64,000 nt of DNA, from positions 430,884-494,883 of the forward strand of contig NMRA01000115.1 in the NCBI GenBank assembly GCA_002633005.1. Reading direction: 5' to 3'. The first letter of the stretch is position 1; each line of letters opens with the position of its first letter. Position numbers and translations under genes: made by a program. This DNA comes from Phoronis australis (taxonomy: Eukaryota > Phoronida > Phoronidae). Under the pieces are notes generated by a model. That model did no database searches. It saw only the letters and a program-made list of their open reading frames with translations, and had not been told where the DNA came from. Of the stretch, positions 11,901 through 24,900 are shown piece after piece.

Positions 11901-14900
11901 AATAGTTAATAACTACTTACTTCTGTGGAGGAATCAAAGTCCTGCTACATCGGTTTTAACTTCATAAACTGCTTCACTACTTCTTAACCCGTTTACATCT
12001 CCGTTCTGAACTGCTGTAAAATGCCTTCTCATTCAGAATTTATATGATTCTAACCCTATGACTAATCTAGTCACTTTTCATGATTTTACTTGCCCTTACC
12101 AAATTTGTCACCGAATTCTCTTGTCAATGAATAGCTGTACTATGAATATGGCCATATTTAAAGGTTATTTCTTGGAATATATCCAATTATACATAGAACT
12201 CACTACAACTGCTGCACGGAACTATATGAGTAACACTATTACATAATAAGCCCTGTTTCCTAGAGTCATCAACCCACACACTGCACTCATCCATCAGCTG
12301 TAGTCACATGCCCGATTCTAACATAAACATAAACACAACAATATGGGATCAGAGATGAGGTGGTTTTGGAGAATCCTGCTTCTGATTGCAAACCAGTGGA
12401 ACTAGTGGTTGAGGAATGTCATGTTGAATCCTCATTGAGACCTTTCACTAGTTTCAGCAGTCGAAAGACGAAGATATTCCTGTGTCCAAAAGATAGCTGT
12501 AACAACACTTTTGCCTCTTGAAACGAACTCAAGCAGCAAGTTAGCATGGACTGGCATGATAAACAACCAACATCACTTGAAAATAATCGCTGATAGTGGA
12601 GAGAAATTGGGTTGCCAGAGTCACTGGTATACAAGGTGAAGTTCATGATCTAACAGCAAGCTCGTTGAACTCAGTTTGACATCACAAATCCATACGTTTC
12701 ACATATAACCTTTGTTGTGCATTTTAGTCACTGACTGTTCCAAGTTGACTTAATGGTCAACATGGAAATGCGCTGTGTGATGTTCTATATTACAAACCAA
12801 CAAAAAGTGAAGCTGTTGTGGAACATGCTACTCAACAGCCTATGCAGCCATGGCTTGGACGTTCCCACAAATTTAGGCTGGATTTTTTGATGTGGATTAA
12901 TGTATCAATCAGACCACTCAAACAGCACAACTCTCTTACTTATGACCACAGCATTTGGAATTTGTAAGCTCGTTTTGTGAATTCACAAAACATGGCTACC
13001 CATCCAAAAAGCATTGCTCCCGGTGTTGCATCCAGCTTTGTTACCTTTAAACACTCTTCAAACACTCTTCCCTGAGTCATGCATATGACTCTTAGTCACG
13101 TGAGTCTTTGAATTGATTATTGGTTGCAAAAGCTGTGTTTGATTTGTGTGAACAGGGACCAGCTTGCAATTAGGTGTGTGAGTGGTGTTCACGAGTGTTT
13201 GACAATTGTTGTTCTGGTAGCCTGCCAATGGACTAGGTAACATGTACTATCTTATTGAGTTTTACATTTGCAGGTGTAAAAATGCAGGCAGCTTGTACCC
13301 AAACAGCAGGAGAGTCATACAGCACAATGGGGATGGGTTCTGAAGTCAGCATAAAGATCTGAAATAATGACTGAAAGCTTAAAGATGTTTTTGACTTATA
13401 CGTTCAACGAAGGCATGAAAGCTGGTCAAAAAGCGATCCAATGAGGTGTTCTCAAACTAGAACCGCAGCACACAATCATAGAACTGCTGTTTGAATATCT
13501 TGAGCAGTATCCATATAGATCGTAATCATCATTGTTACTGTATTCTTGTTGTGCACCTTATGGTGGGTCTATTGCTATGAAGTAATAATGCTAGTTAGTT
13601 TGATTCCTTGACATTTTCTGTGAAATTACTTCTCACGCCAAGTGTCCCTTTAACTGTCATTTCCACGTTATTTGCATACATTAATACACAGTACAAGCCA
13701 AACCTGCCCTGACAAAATAATCCGGAATTCCTTGCCATGACAGCTGGGGCAAAAGTAGAATTCGTGGTCAAAGTGGTCTTCCTTTGTGACTGAAAATGAA
13801 GGGAAACAGGAAAGTTAGTATGGTGGCTAGCATTAACAGGACTAGCCATCAAGTGGGGCAAAGATTTATAGTGTCTCATTACTTTTGCCTTGTTCTGTAT
13901 GACTGTTTGCAAGCATGCGTGTGTAGGTCCATTATGCTGTTATCCTGATCTTTTTGTCTGGCATCTGCTGCTGCATCTCCAAATCCTTGGTGAATGCGAA
14001 ATTTTACAAATGAGATGACACAAGAGAGTTTTGGGATGTACTTGACTACCAATGTGCCCCTAGTGGCAACTTTACTTCTTCATGTTAGTCTCTTTATCTA
14101 GCAAGTTCCTTGACTGATTTTCATCAAATTTCGCAAATTAGTTTCAGTTATGGAGACAGACACGTTTTCCTACTTCCTGGCGTACCTATGCAATCTGTAC
14201 AGAAACGTTGCCATTGAGATGAGCACGACTGACACTGATTGTTGATTGGACGATCTCCTATGGTGCCCTTTAATGGCAGTGCTGTAGGGGTAACATTAAA
14301 GGTAAGTAGGCGCCCAAAGCCCACCGTATCACCTTGAGCACTGAACGTAACTTATGGTGCTTAGGCACTACGTTCAAATGCCAAAAGGTGGTTGGTTGCG
14401 CCTACCTGTGCCTAATCGCCACTACAGCACTGCTTAATGGCAATTTCGGTTTTCTATATGTATGCCTCTATATACCAAGTTTTTTATGTATTTTCGTGCA
14501 ATATGGTATATTTGCTTCTGTTGAGGAAACGAGAACAAACTGCTATTTTCGGCTGGATTTAAAATATTCTGTGCCACCCAAGATTATTATTTCTGGCAGC
14601 AGCCTCTCTGTCCTTGAAATTGCTTGGAGGATATCTCTGAAATTTTGCTCATGTGTTCCTATTGAGATGATCACGACTGACAGGTTTTCTGATGGGTGCA
14701 ATCACCGAGACGCCCGGAGTGGCAATTTGTTTGTTTATCTGCGCGGCAATATTTACAAAGTTTTGTTGATGAATCTGGGTGCAATATGATGTATGTGTTA
14801 CATTACTGAGAAGAGTATGCCCGGCATAAATTTTAGGACATGTCTGAGTGCTGTGGCGTCCTCTAGCGGTTCTGTATCAACCAAGTATCTTGATGTATGG

Positions 14901-15976
14901 AAATTGGCAAGAATATGACAGCGATTGTCTTATTTCAGGCGAATATAATGTATGCTGCACCACTTAGAGGTCTTTTATTTTTTATATAACATATTATTAA
15001 CATCCCTGGAAGCATACTGCCAGAGGACTTTCCGTGTTTCCTGTTTTTGTACGGTGTTGACAAAAATGCATTATGATGTAGACTATGGTTTCATTTTTAC
15101 TTCTTTTGATCAAAGATCTCGATACCCAAACCTTAACGTTCACAACCAGCTTTAACACCCACACTTGTGTAATACACATATGCAGTATAATCAATTTATA
15201 GGTGGAAAACTAAAGTGTCTTATCCATAGCTCGATGTCAACCATGACCAAAGGCTGCGTTGTATAAATTTCCTGTGTAATAAATACTGCACTGATGTGAT
15301 TTTATATGTGTTGCAAGTCAGAATTTCCATGAGTATTAGATAATAAAACACTTACGTTCCCCGATACCTTACGTAACATAATTTGCCATTTTCGTAGTCT
15401 GTATTTTTAATTCATAGCACCACTGCAATTACCGCTTTTGAAATTCTGGATCTCTGGTAGTGGCTTACATCTGATGCCCAGATTAACCAATGACATTCCT
15501 ATCCCTTTGTAGTATTTTTATGTACATCTCGAATTCATATTGTGTTAGGGATGTTCTATAATCACGGTTGAAATCTTCTGGTCCATTCTCACCTGAACCT
15601 GCAATGCTTCATCGAATCTAAGTTTCACTCCTTTACTTTGCAATCGTCATCACTAAAATGGAAGTCCCGGTGATAATTGTAAATACAACTGGCTGAAACG
15701 TTGCTTCAAGAACTGTTGAGTGGAGATTGGCAAAATCACTCCTATAGAAATAGCATTGGATAGTTAGCCAAAAATGTAGGATTTCTCAAAGTCACACGCT
15801 TGGGCGCACTCTAAAATATTTACTTGGCACTGCGTAATGAGTACAACTTGTTCAACAGAAGGTTCATTTTTCCGACTCGGTAAACCGGTGCGCCATCTGA
15901 TGAACAGCAGAAAAATTACTAATCGGAAGATTTTTACCTTTACAGGATCAGTGCTCCCCGTGGGTCTTCCATACAA
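5923..15976. other. Long stretch without a supportable gene
   Basis: I see only short, unrelated open frames. 7400-9300 and 11550-12250 are strongly AT-rich. 8442-8494 is a TATC microsatellite. 11464-11497 has a 15-bp direct duplication around GTGGTTGCTTGGA. 14050-14960 repeatedly shows words like GTGGCAACTTT and GTGGCAATTT, which may be old dispersed repeats, but no clean period is visible. Confidence 0.45.
8442..8494. repeat. TATC microsatellite
   Basis: Near-perfect TATC repeats interrupted by a few TATATATC variants. Confidence 0.95.
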
Positions 15977-16365
15977 AGGAGAATGCCACCCGATTTAATT
16001 AGTCTTTTTTGCCGTCTTAATCGGTCTATAACCACTTCGCCTCGTATACGGTCGACCTTACCTTGCCAAGAGGTGTCGCGTTAACCTGTGAGGAAGGTGA
16101 GAAACGACGATAGCGACGTCAGTGGTTCATATGCAGAGTGAATGCCCCTATATTGCGGTGCATCGTTCCCGCTTGTCCGGACTAAGCAGCTGAGAGGAAA
16201 GCGTGAATATCGTTTTTTTTTACTTCCTCGAGAGTCCGAAATGCTTAGGAAATGGCTCATGGTAGTGAAGCATGAAATGTACGTTCTAAATAGCAAGTAT
16301 GAGGCCGTGAAACATCTCCGTGTCTGTGGCCTGCAGACGTCGACAGTGCCTGACGTATGCCGGCT

Positions 16366-16543
16366 TACCAAATACTTGAACTCCATACGTTCCGTTGTCC
16401 GAGCTTGTTCACGGCGCCTCTCCAGTATTTCTCCATCACCGTATTCCTGTTCGAATTGATAGCCTGTAAAACTTAACGATCCACCTGCGAAGTCGTGACT
16501 GATGAGCTCTAGCTCGTCCTAAGTCGGGATTGCGAGTTGCCAT
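16366..16543 (-). pseudogene. P2X7-ballast-like first exon in element copy A
   Basis: An ATG at 16543 opens MATRNPD and a short charged leader. One base out of frame with it the strand reads YQFEQEYGDGEILERRREQA and then RTTERM. The same FEPE-type motif followed by an Arg/Glu-rich helix precedes the cysteine cluster of P2X7-ballast-like proteins and is also present at 1615-1906. The exon ends at TTTG followed by GTAAGC, a good splice-donor sequence that is kept in copy B. A TATATAA lies about 60 bp upstream of the ATG. I could not find the cysteine-rich second part downstream. The frameshift makes this copy non-functional. Confidence 0.55.
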
Positions 16544-16603
16544 GTTGGCGTTCATTACTGAGCGTTCTGTTTCAAAATGAATTATTCTCACCCTAACCAG
16601 TAC

Positions 16604-16610
16604 TTATATA
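16604..16610 (-). promoter_or_regulatory. Possible TATA box for the ballast-like gene in copy A
   Basis: On the minus strand TATATAA lies about 60 bp before the ATG at 16543. Copy B has the weaker TTATACA at the equivalent place. Context is the only support. Confidence 0.3.
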
Positions 16611-16734
16611 AAACTGAAACAAAGTCTGTCTCATTAGATGCAGTTTGTAAGGCCTTTGGAGTGGTCGTGAGAAGCCAGCAATGAATAAATCACTGCGTTA
16701 CCGGCTTTAGGTGCCATGACGGCGACATCCCGTT

Positions 16735-16780
16735 GTTCCCAACTTGTTCGATTCTATATCCCAACAACAAGTTGGGAAAT
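16735..16780. repeat. Conserved hairpin in element copy A
   Basis: TCCCAACTTGTT is followed after a short loop by AACAAGTTGGGA. Copy B keeps both arms near 59806-59852 although the loop differs, so the stem is better conserved than the loop. Confidence 0.7.
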
Positions 16781-17644
16781 TTACCCTCGTAGCCAATATC
16801 TTACACGACTGATTAACTCCATTCTGGCATTTATGGTTGGAGTGCCTGCTCTCTTTTGTTCGATAATTGCTCTAATCTCCGATCAGATGGTATCTAGCCT
16901 GATTGGGTTGGGCTGATAAAAATGAAAGTTAAGTTATAACATATTTGAGCTTTAACCAATAGCATTTCTGAACTCCTCGTCGAATGCTGATCGTGTTCCT
17001 TTTTTGAATCACCAAAATCGCCCAACTACAACAAAAGTTAAGACAATCTATTCTGTCCAAACGGATTACCAACATCACTTTGGGTTTGACTATGTTTATA
17101 CGCGTTCGGTAATAGCGTGCAACCAAGAAACGTTTCCTTTGAAGCCTGGGAGATAGTTGGCCTGCTTGTTATCATACGGGACAAAAGACTGAGCTGGGCA
17201 GTTAACAAAAGAGCTAGATGTTATCGCACGGCGGCTGGAAAAGTTACTGAACAACAGAACGCTGTAATGCAATAAAACTAATTGACGGGACACCTACAGT
17301 AGGCCGTGTGAGCTCATGGTAATTTAGTGTTAGCTGGCAGAAACTGTTGTGAAACAACTCGATTTCCATCCCACGGGCAGGTGTTAGGGGAATCTTTATT
17401 TACATTTACATTACTCAAATAATGATTGTCAATGTACAACTTCCGCCTTGACAGTGCTGTGGCCAAAGCGGAACCTGAATTCGCGGCCCCCGACGAGTAA
17501 GTAGATTTGCAGTTTCGTATCTAATGAATGATTCACCAACATAATCAGGTGCACATTACTTTGGCTCACTTGTATAGTATTTTGTTGACTGGAAGTTTAG
17601 TTACCACTGAACTTTGGCTGGTTTATGTTCGTGATGTCTGATAA

Positions 17645-17727
17645 GTTTCCGAGCCACTGGCGGGTATAACGCGGAGTCAATATCCGGCCGGCCGCGACGG
17701 GCCTGATCGGGCTCCGAGCCACTGGCT
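17645..17727. repeat. GC-rich CCGAGCCACTGGC tandem pair
   Basis: CCGAGCCACTGGC occurs twice about 60 bp apart, separated by a GGCCGCGACGGGCC palindrome-rich stretch. The matching duplicated block in copy B is at 59557-59658. Confidence 0.65.
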
Positions 17728-18224
17728 AGGCTAACAAGCGTTTTGTGTTTAGAACTCAAAAAAACACAAGTCTAAACAACACAGATCTAGGTTCTCCTGT
17801 CTGTATCTCACGGAAAATACTTCGAAATTATCTCCGAACAGACCCCAAACTCCTGCTACGGACCTTATTAGCCTGCCGAACTTTGCAGGCTACGGTGTGT
17901 CCAAATACCAATAAATCCGTAAAGAGCGAAATAAAACAACACGTTTTTATAAGAACTCGGTGTATTTTTAAGGGTTTTACATCGAAGTTTGACGATTTAT
18001 TGGTGTTAAACAATGAATTCAAGCGATAAGCTGAGACCAGTAACCTGTGTTGTGAACTGCTGAACAGACTGCGTGTGAAACCGATGACGTCATTGGATAA
18101 TTTCAACACCTCCGTCTGCCGTCAGGTGTCAGGTAACGCAACCGTACGTGTCGTTATGGAGTAGAACTACTCGATCTAAATTGATACAAATTAGGTTGTT
18201 TTTTTGGGTGGCATGCTCCTTTAA

Positions 18225-19640
18225 AAGGTTTGGTTAGCAATAACCATTCAATCAGGTATGATTTTTGGCTTGCCTCGTGTTAATATACGTTCCTATTTTT
18301 GGGAACCACTACGTTACTAGACGTCACGCAGACATTACAGGACCGACAATTGCCATTGTTTTGAGGCCGTAATTTCAGATTTAATTGTAAAGTTTTGAGT
18401 ACTAGCCGAAAGAATTTTAATGTAATTCAGATGTCAAGCTTTGAATAACCTTAACGATCTTGTTGACATCGTTTTTGTTACTCATAAATCTTTAGAACTG
18501 TGTTGGTTTGTTAATGAGAGTGTGACAGAAATGACGAACAGTACGACCGATATCAGCAAAGTGGGTGGTTTCAATCAAAGCATGCAGGACACACAGGTCG
18601 CTGTCCACGAATGTTTTAATAGATATGTACTCTAAAAAGGCTCAGCTTTCACATCTAGTATGTTACTTTTCTGAGTGTTTTTGCGCGGTAAAAGAAATAA
18701 CGATCGAATAAAGGGCATTTCCACCAATTACACAGCTTGACTCAGGTGTGTTGAACAAGTAACAAAAGTAGCTAATTTACGAATACGTTTCAACTATGAA
18801 TTTTACATTTTCATGTAGACAGAAGTTGTGTTTATTCAGTATGTCATTCTTAGTTTCTGTTAATTTGTCGTTTTTGCACAGTGATGCAACAAAAATGCTA
18901 AAATTTGATGGTTTCCGAAGCCACAACTAGCCAAATATTTCGAGGGGGCAGTTTTCTGTGAAGAAGATATTTTAAATAAATTACTTTAGGTGTTGACCAT
19001 TCCACCTAAGAGTAAAACTAAGCTATATTGCAAAAAAATCCGTGACATGTCATGTTCCCGCATCTGCCTGACTTTCTCATGCAGTGACTTTTAAGCACTT
19101 TTAAGTCAAAAATTTTTGAGAAGGTTAAATGGATGGAGTAGATGGTTGCAACCAACATGCCCAAGTGGCCTTCATCCCCTGGCGTAATCCTGGGATAGGA
19201 GGAACCTCTTCTCAATTTTTTGCAAACATTAATTACTTACGTAGCTTCAATTGTAATTAAATTAAAGTACCTAAGTGACCAGCGTCCCCGTTGTAATTAG
19301 AGGACCGTGGAAGCCACTGTCCATTTCATCAAACATTGATTACCTTCAGTGTAAATCGATTGACTATGGTATGAGCATCTGAGTTAAAAAATAAATTTCA
19401 ATCACTGTACTGGTATATCAGCTGATTTATTTTCAGTTGCATCAACTAATCTAATTATTAGTTGATCAACATTTTAGGCGACTGATCTGACGGCATGTAA
19501 ATTTGTTTGGATGGTGGTGGATCAGTTCCTGATAAGTCAGTCTGAAAAATTTGCATGCCAACTCACTCATTGTTAAATGTTAAATAAATCTTAACAGTTC
19601 GGGTTTTTTTTCAGTTGGATTTGTATCGCAAGCAACAGCT
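18225..19640. other. No recognisable gene
   Basis: AT-rich sequence with only short unrelated frames. Nothing with recognisable homology or strong repeat structure was seen. Confidence 0.45.
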
Positions 19641-20407
19641 CAGTCCAGGGCCCTGAATATGAAAATGAAATTCAAAGATAAAGACCTTGTATCTTAGAAG
19701 CCAAGTACCACAGATTATCATGCTATAAAAAATAGAAAGACAAAGATTGTGAATAGTGACAAATCCACAGTTTCCAGAGATGTTTTCCTACGGTTTTGTC
19801 TGGAGTTCATTGAATCAAAGCTTCTAACACATGGAGATGTCATTTGCCTTTTTTCAAAACTAAAGCAAGACTTTGAAGCTGTTCTTCAGAAAGCTGGTAT
19901 GCAAGTTATTTGGACAGGCAGTCTTAAGAAACACTGTTGAAGCTATTCACTGCTATAGTTTGTGCCCGACTAAAAGATACGAAAGTGAATTGAGGCTTAT
20001 AGTGTTCAATAATTCACTTGCTGACTCTAATTAACACAGCCCATTATAGCATACTTTGAATCAAACGTTTGCCCAAATCCTGCCCACCTCCAAACAAGGA
20101 CTTAGTGTTTGACCCTTCATTGCATGCGGGCCAATCGCCAGTGTGCAGTGCTGTACCCTCTCTAATCGACCATAGTTGGCTCCTTGGCGGTGGAGCTTTG
20201 CAGTTAAAATGTTTGGCAATGCCCGCAGCTCCATTGACAGTACTAAACGATGAATGCTGCAAGTGCAAAAAACATGTGTGCTGGAAACTGAGTTTGTGCT
20301 GCAATGCTGGGTCAAACTGTACAGAAATGTGCAGCTGTGACAACTGTAGTAACATCAGCAACAGTGACTGCATAACATTGGATAGTTCTTTGACAAGTCA
20401 ACCCTAA
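19640..20407 (+). pseudogene. Broken gene with a C-terminal CXC (tesmin-like) cysteine cluster
   Basis: Three pieces in different frames read in order. 19690-19740 gives EAKYHRLSCYKK, then a stop. 19749-19940 gives SRDVFLRFCLEFIESKLLTH and an amphipathic stretch. 20069-20407 gives PSLIDHSWLLGGGALQLKC, AMPAAP and then CCKCKKHVCWKLSLCC followed by CTEMCSCDNCSN. The C-x-CKK-x2-C, then C-x3-C-x-C-x2-C-x-N spacing is that of a CXC/CRC-type zinc cluster as in tesmin/TSO1 proteins. From memory, this order (AKYH..CYKK box, IE..L helix, DH.WL box, terminal CXC) resembles a multicopy uncharacterised invertebrate family that may be transposon-derived. The stops and frame changes indicate a decayed copy, unless the gaps are introns. 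Confidence 0.6.
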
Positions 20408-21824
20408 ATAGACCTCCAACCCCGTTATTTCGTTTTTTTGTTTTAAAAAGTGAATTTTATTTGTTGATTAAGTCATAGAAAGTACGTACTGTGGTCATTG
20501 TCACGTATTTGTCTCGTACTGCTTGATAAATGCTGTCAGAACAATCTATTATTTTTACAGTCTGTGTGCACATTCACAGAGATCATTCAACTATATTGTT
20601 TTTGTACTATAACGTATTTCTGGTTTATTATGCAATCAAGCTATATTTTACACCATTAGTCAATGGTTCAGTCATTGAGGCACAAATTTTGCCCAGTCTC
20701 AAGTGTTTTGGGTTATTTTTGTTGCCAGACAATGCCAGAATAACCTCCTAGTAACATTCAGACGTAGTTTGCATTTCTGCCACTAGGTGTCACTTTGCAT
20801 TTCACTGTTTACAATTAGTCTACAATAGTAAAACATGTAATGTGAATGTATTCTTGTTCAATACAATGACATCGGTGGGTCGATGATACTTATTTTACAA
20901 AAAAGATAGCAAAAACTGTTGTTTTTACAAATACAAGTTCTCTAAGCTCTATAATGGTTATTATGCAACTTCAAACTCAAATTTCTCAAAAATGTGCAAC
21001 TCTAAACGTGGGAACTTTTTAGATTTTGAAAACACTCCAGTAAATGAATTAAAAAAACACCAAATTAAAATTGCCCCCCTAAAGTATTCACAAAAATCAT
21101 TTTCTAGAAGCCCTACAAATTCTGGCCAACCGCCTATATTGGTTTTCGGTTTAATGTAAGCTATATTAAACCTGCCTATTTTCTATGACTATTTTGCACT
21201 CTTAGCACTGTATACAGAATGCACCAAAATTATCATATTTTTGACGGACATCAGTAAACTATCAGATATCTTAGGTGAAATTACTTCTGAATCTTGCTGC
21301 GTATTTATCACATCCCTAACTGCCGGTCTTGTATTGGATAAACCAGGGCGATAATTTTCCAAAATCCACTAGGGCTCTAGATAACGGGGGATAACGAATT
21401 CGCCATGTAATAATCTATATTTATTACATGATAACAACGATGAACTTGTAACATTTCCTGAAAACACTTAAATAACAACACTATTTAACATTGGAGTTAC
21501 CGAGGAATCGGCGCCTGAGTTGCAGATGATATAATATTTAGCAAATAAAGCCGAGACAGCACTTTCATATAATTAACAGTTTTGTACTATATGTTACGTT
21601 TAAGACCTCATTGCATGTTGAGTGTGCCGTATTGCACTAGACTGATTCAACGTGTATGGGATAAATATAAGTACACAGACATACATCTGTCAAAGGCTGT
21701 ACTCTCTTTTATTTCATTCGCTTCTCCAGTAATATGGATAAACATGTTTATACTTCGACACGCGGTACACCTCGGATCCGGGTCGCCTAAATTCTGCACG
21801 ACTATTTTCATGTACATATCTCAT
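20408..21824. other. No recognisable gene
   Basis: AT-rich intergenic sequence with short frames only. It ends at the 3' target duplication of the LINE. Confidence 0.45.
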
Positions 21825-21840
21825 TCTCCAACACATAATT

Positions 21841-21866
21841 TGTTTTTTTTTTATGTATTTATTATC
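21841..21866 (-). terminator. LINE polyadenylation signal and A-tail
   Basis: On the minus strand AATAAA is followed by TACAT and ten A residues, then by the 3' target duplication. Confidence 0.8.
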
Positions 21867-21983
21867 CTTTACAAAACAATTACAAAAACAAACAAACAAA
21901 TAAGTACGCCATTCATTCACGCATGCACACCTCAGGAAGACCATTTTCATATCTCGTTTAAAGTAAATATCTTCTACATGAAG

Positions 21984-24900
21984 TTAACATGAAACAATAA
22001 GTTTTTCCCATTTTGCAGAGAAGCTGTCATGTACAAAGTTTTTATGTGCATTTAATTTTTCAGCATTATAGTATTCATAAGTTTTTGTAACGAACTTGAG
22101 AAAATTAGGTATATTTTTGTGACATCTCTCTTTGTAAATGTACTGTTTAGCTAGTAGAAGCAAAATGTTAAATAGAAAATCATGCGTCTTGTAAAGTCCA
22201 AGAATAACAATATCGTAAGACAGACAGTTGGGAAGCTGAATGCCACACTTTTGAAGTAGCTTTTCAAATTCCTTCCAGAAATCTTGTACAAAGCTACATT
22301 CCCAAAAAAGGTGTGACAGCGTCTCTGGAGCTTTATTACAAAAGGAACATAGATCAGAATCCCTAACACATATTTTGACTAAAAAGGTATTTGTTGCAAT
22401 AATTCTATGTAGTATTCTAAATTGGAACCATCCAATATGGGGATCCTTTGTAATTTTGTAAGGTAAAGCATATATTTTCTTCCAATCTAAACTATCTCCT
22501 AGCTCTATTTCCCATTTAGACTCTGACTTAGGTTTCTTAACGTTATTAAAGACTGAACAAATATGTCTACAACCCTTCAAATCTTTCCGTAAGTGAGTAA
22601 TTGCTAAAGGCATGCAAGGAGAGTAGACATTAACACTTATAAATTTACTTTGAAATAGACTTTTTTGAAACCTTTTTAGAACAGAAACAACACCATTATA
22701 TTCTACAAAGTTGGTTTTCACGTCGAACCTATTTTTCATATTGTTTAGACTAACAAAATCACCATCAGAGGTATACATATCTCTAATAAATCTCAAGCCT
22801 TTTACAAACCAAGGCTTATAAAAAACACCTGTGCCTCCGATCGCCAAGTTACTATTAAACCACAAAGGTTGGTTCAAAAAGTCCTCTTTACTTGCAACAA
22901 TTATTTTCTTGTAGAAAGATAACATACTTTCAAATACGTCGCGCCAGTAGGAATTACCAATTAGAGTTAACTTCGACTTAATAAAGTCATCTCCAAATGA
23001 AGCAAAATTCTTTAAGAACGGGTAGAGTGCGTACAGTAATTCACCACTTTTAGACGCAGGGCTTTCCAGATATCTACGGGCCATAGCGAGTTTTAAAGCT
23101 TTGCTGAAAGTATGCATATTAACCATTTGAATTCCCCCTCGATCAAGTCCTAAACAGGCCGTAGTTCGTTTAATTTTATCATTACGGGCCTGCCATACAA
23201 ATCTAAAAAATGTCGTATTCAATTCACCCAAGACTTTCACTGATGGATTTGGTAAACTTGACAACAAAAAATTAAGTTTAGAAATAGCTAATGTTTTAAT
23301 TACCGTTACTCTACCAAACGGCGTTAAATTTCGTCGACTCCAACTTTTTAGTAAAGACTTGATCTCAGTTATTCTTGCAGTGAAGTTCTTATGCGTCATA
23401 CTATCCAATTGAGTGTCGAAATCCACCCCCAAAAATCTAAAAGATTTTTTTGTCCAAGACAAAATTTCTTTTGTAGGAATCACGTCATCACTACCAGTTT
23501 TACTTCCAAACCATATGGCTTTTGTTTTATCCACATTCACTTGGAGACCGGAGACACTAGCAAACAAATGTAGTACATTCAGTGTGGTAGTCAATGACAA
23601 ATTCGACCCATCCAACGTAATTGATGTGTCGTCCGCATATTGCGAAATCAAATATTCCTTATTCCCAGCAACTACACCAGCAATATTTTTATTATTCTTG
23701 ATTAAATACGCCAAAATCTCCGCGCACAATATAAAAATGTAGGGAGACAATGGGTCACCTTGTCTGCAGCCACGTGAAATATTGAACCAAGAAGATGGGT
23801 GACCATTTACGACAACACAGGACTTAATATTACTGTAAAAGACTTTCACCCACCTTCTGATCGACCAACCAAAATTAAGGAACGATAAAGTTTTTTGAAT
23901 AAAATTCCACGACAATGAATCAAATGCTTTCTCAAAATCAATCAGCAAAAGCAATCCAGGTTTGTTAGCTGCCTGGGCATAAAACATTAAATCATATAGC
24001 ACTCGGATATTTTCGTTCATATTTCTTCCAGAAACGAAACCTGTCTGATCCCTACTGATTACTTTTCCCAAAACGGATTTTAACCGTTCAGCTACTGCCG
24101 AAGAAGCCAATTTATATGTCACATTGAGCAAGGATATGGGTCTCCAGTTTTTCAAATAATGTTTACTTTTATCTGCTCCCTTAGGGATGCAGGTGATCAC
24201 TCCCTCTTTCTGTGTTGAGGATAACTGGCCAACAGCAAAACCTGTATTAAGTGAGCGAACAACGAAATGTCCAATGTCAGCCCAAAAAAATTTTAAAAAT
24301 TCCACTGAAAAACCATCAGAGCCTGGGCTTTTGTTGTTTTTCATTTTTTTCAAGCATTGTGTGACTTCTTCATATGTAAGAAGACCTTCTAATTTTTCTT
24401 TTTCTGTCTCATTCAGCTTGGAGACACAAACATTATCAAGAAGAGTTTTTAAAGAAGTATTGTTAGTATGTCTATATTTGTATAGATTTTCATAAAAAGT
24501 TTTGGTTTCCTGAATAACCTCTTCTTCACTATTGGTTTTAGTATTGTCAGATTTCCACAAAAAAGGCATAAACTTACTTGTGTAATGCCTATTTTCCAAG
24601 TGAAGAAAATATTTGGAAGGCTTTTCACCTTCTTCAATCCATCTTGCTCTCGACCTAGTCATAAGACCTCTTAACTTATTTTGCCTTAGCTCAGCAAGTA
24701 AATTATTTTTTTGTTCCAGTAGTTCCCTGTCAAGGCTTAGACTTTTTTCCAACAAGCTTATTTCTTTGATAAGTTGCTGTTCAACTCTGTCACATTTTCT
24801 TTTTAAGTAAGTGGCAAAGGAAATTGTTTTGCCGCGAATCTCCATCAACAACGTTTCAAGAAAAAGTTGATCATTTATAGACAATTGTAAATCTGAATTA

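Larger units (their letters stand above)
15977..18224 (+). mobile_element. 2.2-kb TTAA-associated element, copy A
   Basis: The element begins with AGGAGAATGCCACCC at 15977 and ends with GGGTGGCATGCTCCT at 18220, giving 15-17 bp terminal inverted repeats. TTAA follows at the right end (18221-18224). The left flank reads ACAA, so the duplication is degraded or the end is altered. Almost the whole body recurs in inverted orientation at 59063-61063. It contains a minus-strand P2X7-ballast-like first exon, a conserved hairpin near 16735-16780 and a short tandem repeat at 17645-17727. I see no transposase, so it is probably a non-autonomous relative of a TTAA-targeting element such as Kolobok or piggyBac. 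Confidence 0.72.

Noticed and set aside
14050-14960. Possible tandem array with GTGGCAACTTT-like words
   Set aside because: The distances between similar words (about 150-285 bp) are irregular, and I could not define a unit by eye.
16081-16386. Minus-strand frame with KKKRYSRFP and NDAPQYRGIHS, mirrored at 60703-60990
   Set aside because: The similarity between the copies reflects shared DNA of the repeated element; I see no domain, and the frames differ at their starts. It may include the intron of the ballast-like gene.
20044-20373. Two cysteine/leucine-rich frames on the minus strand at 20.0-20.4 kb
   Set aside because: They are antisense to the CXC-domain piece on the plus strand, which has the recognisable motif.
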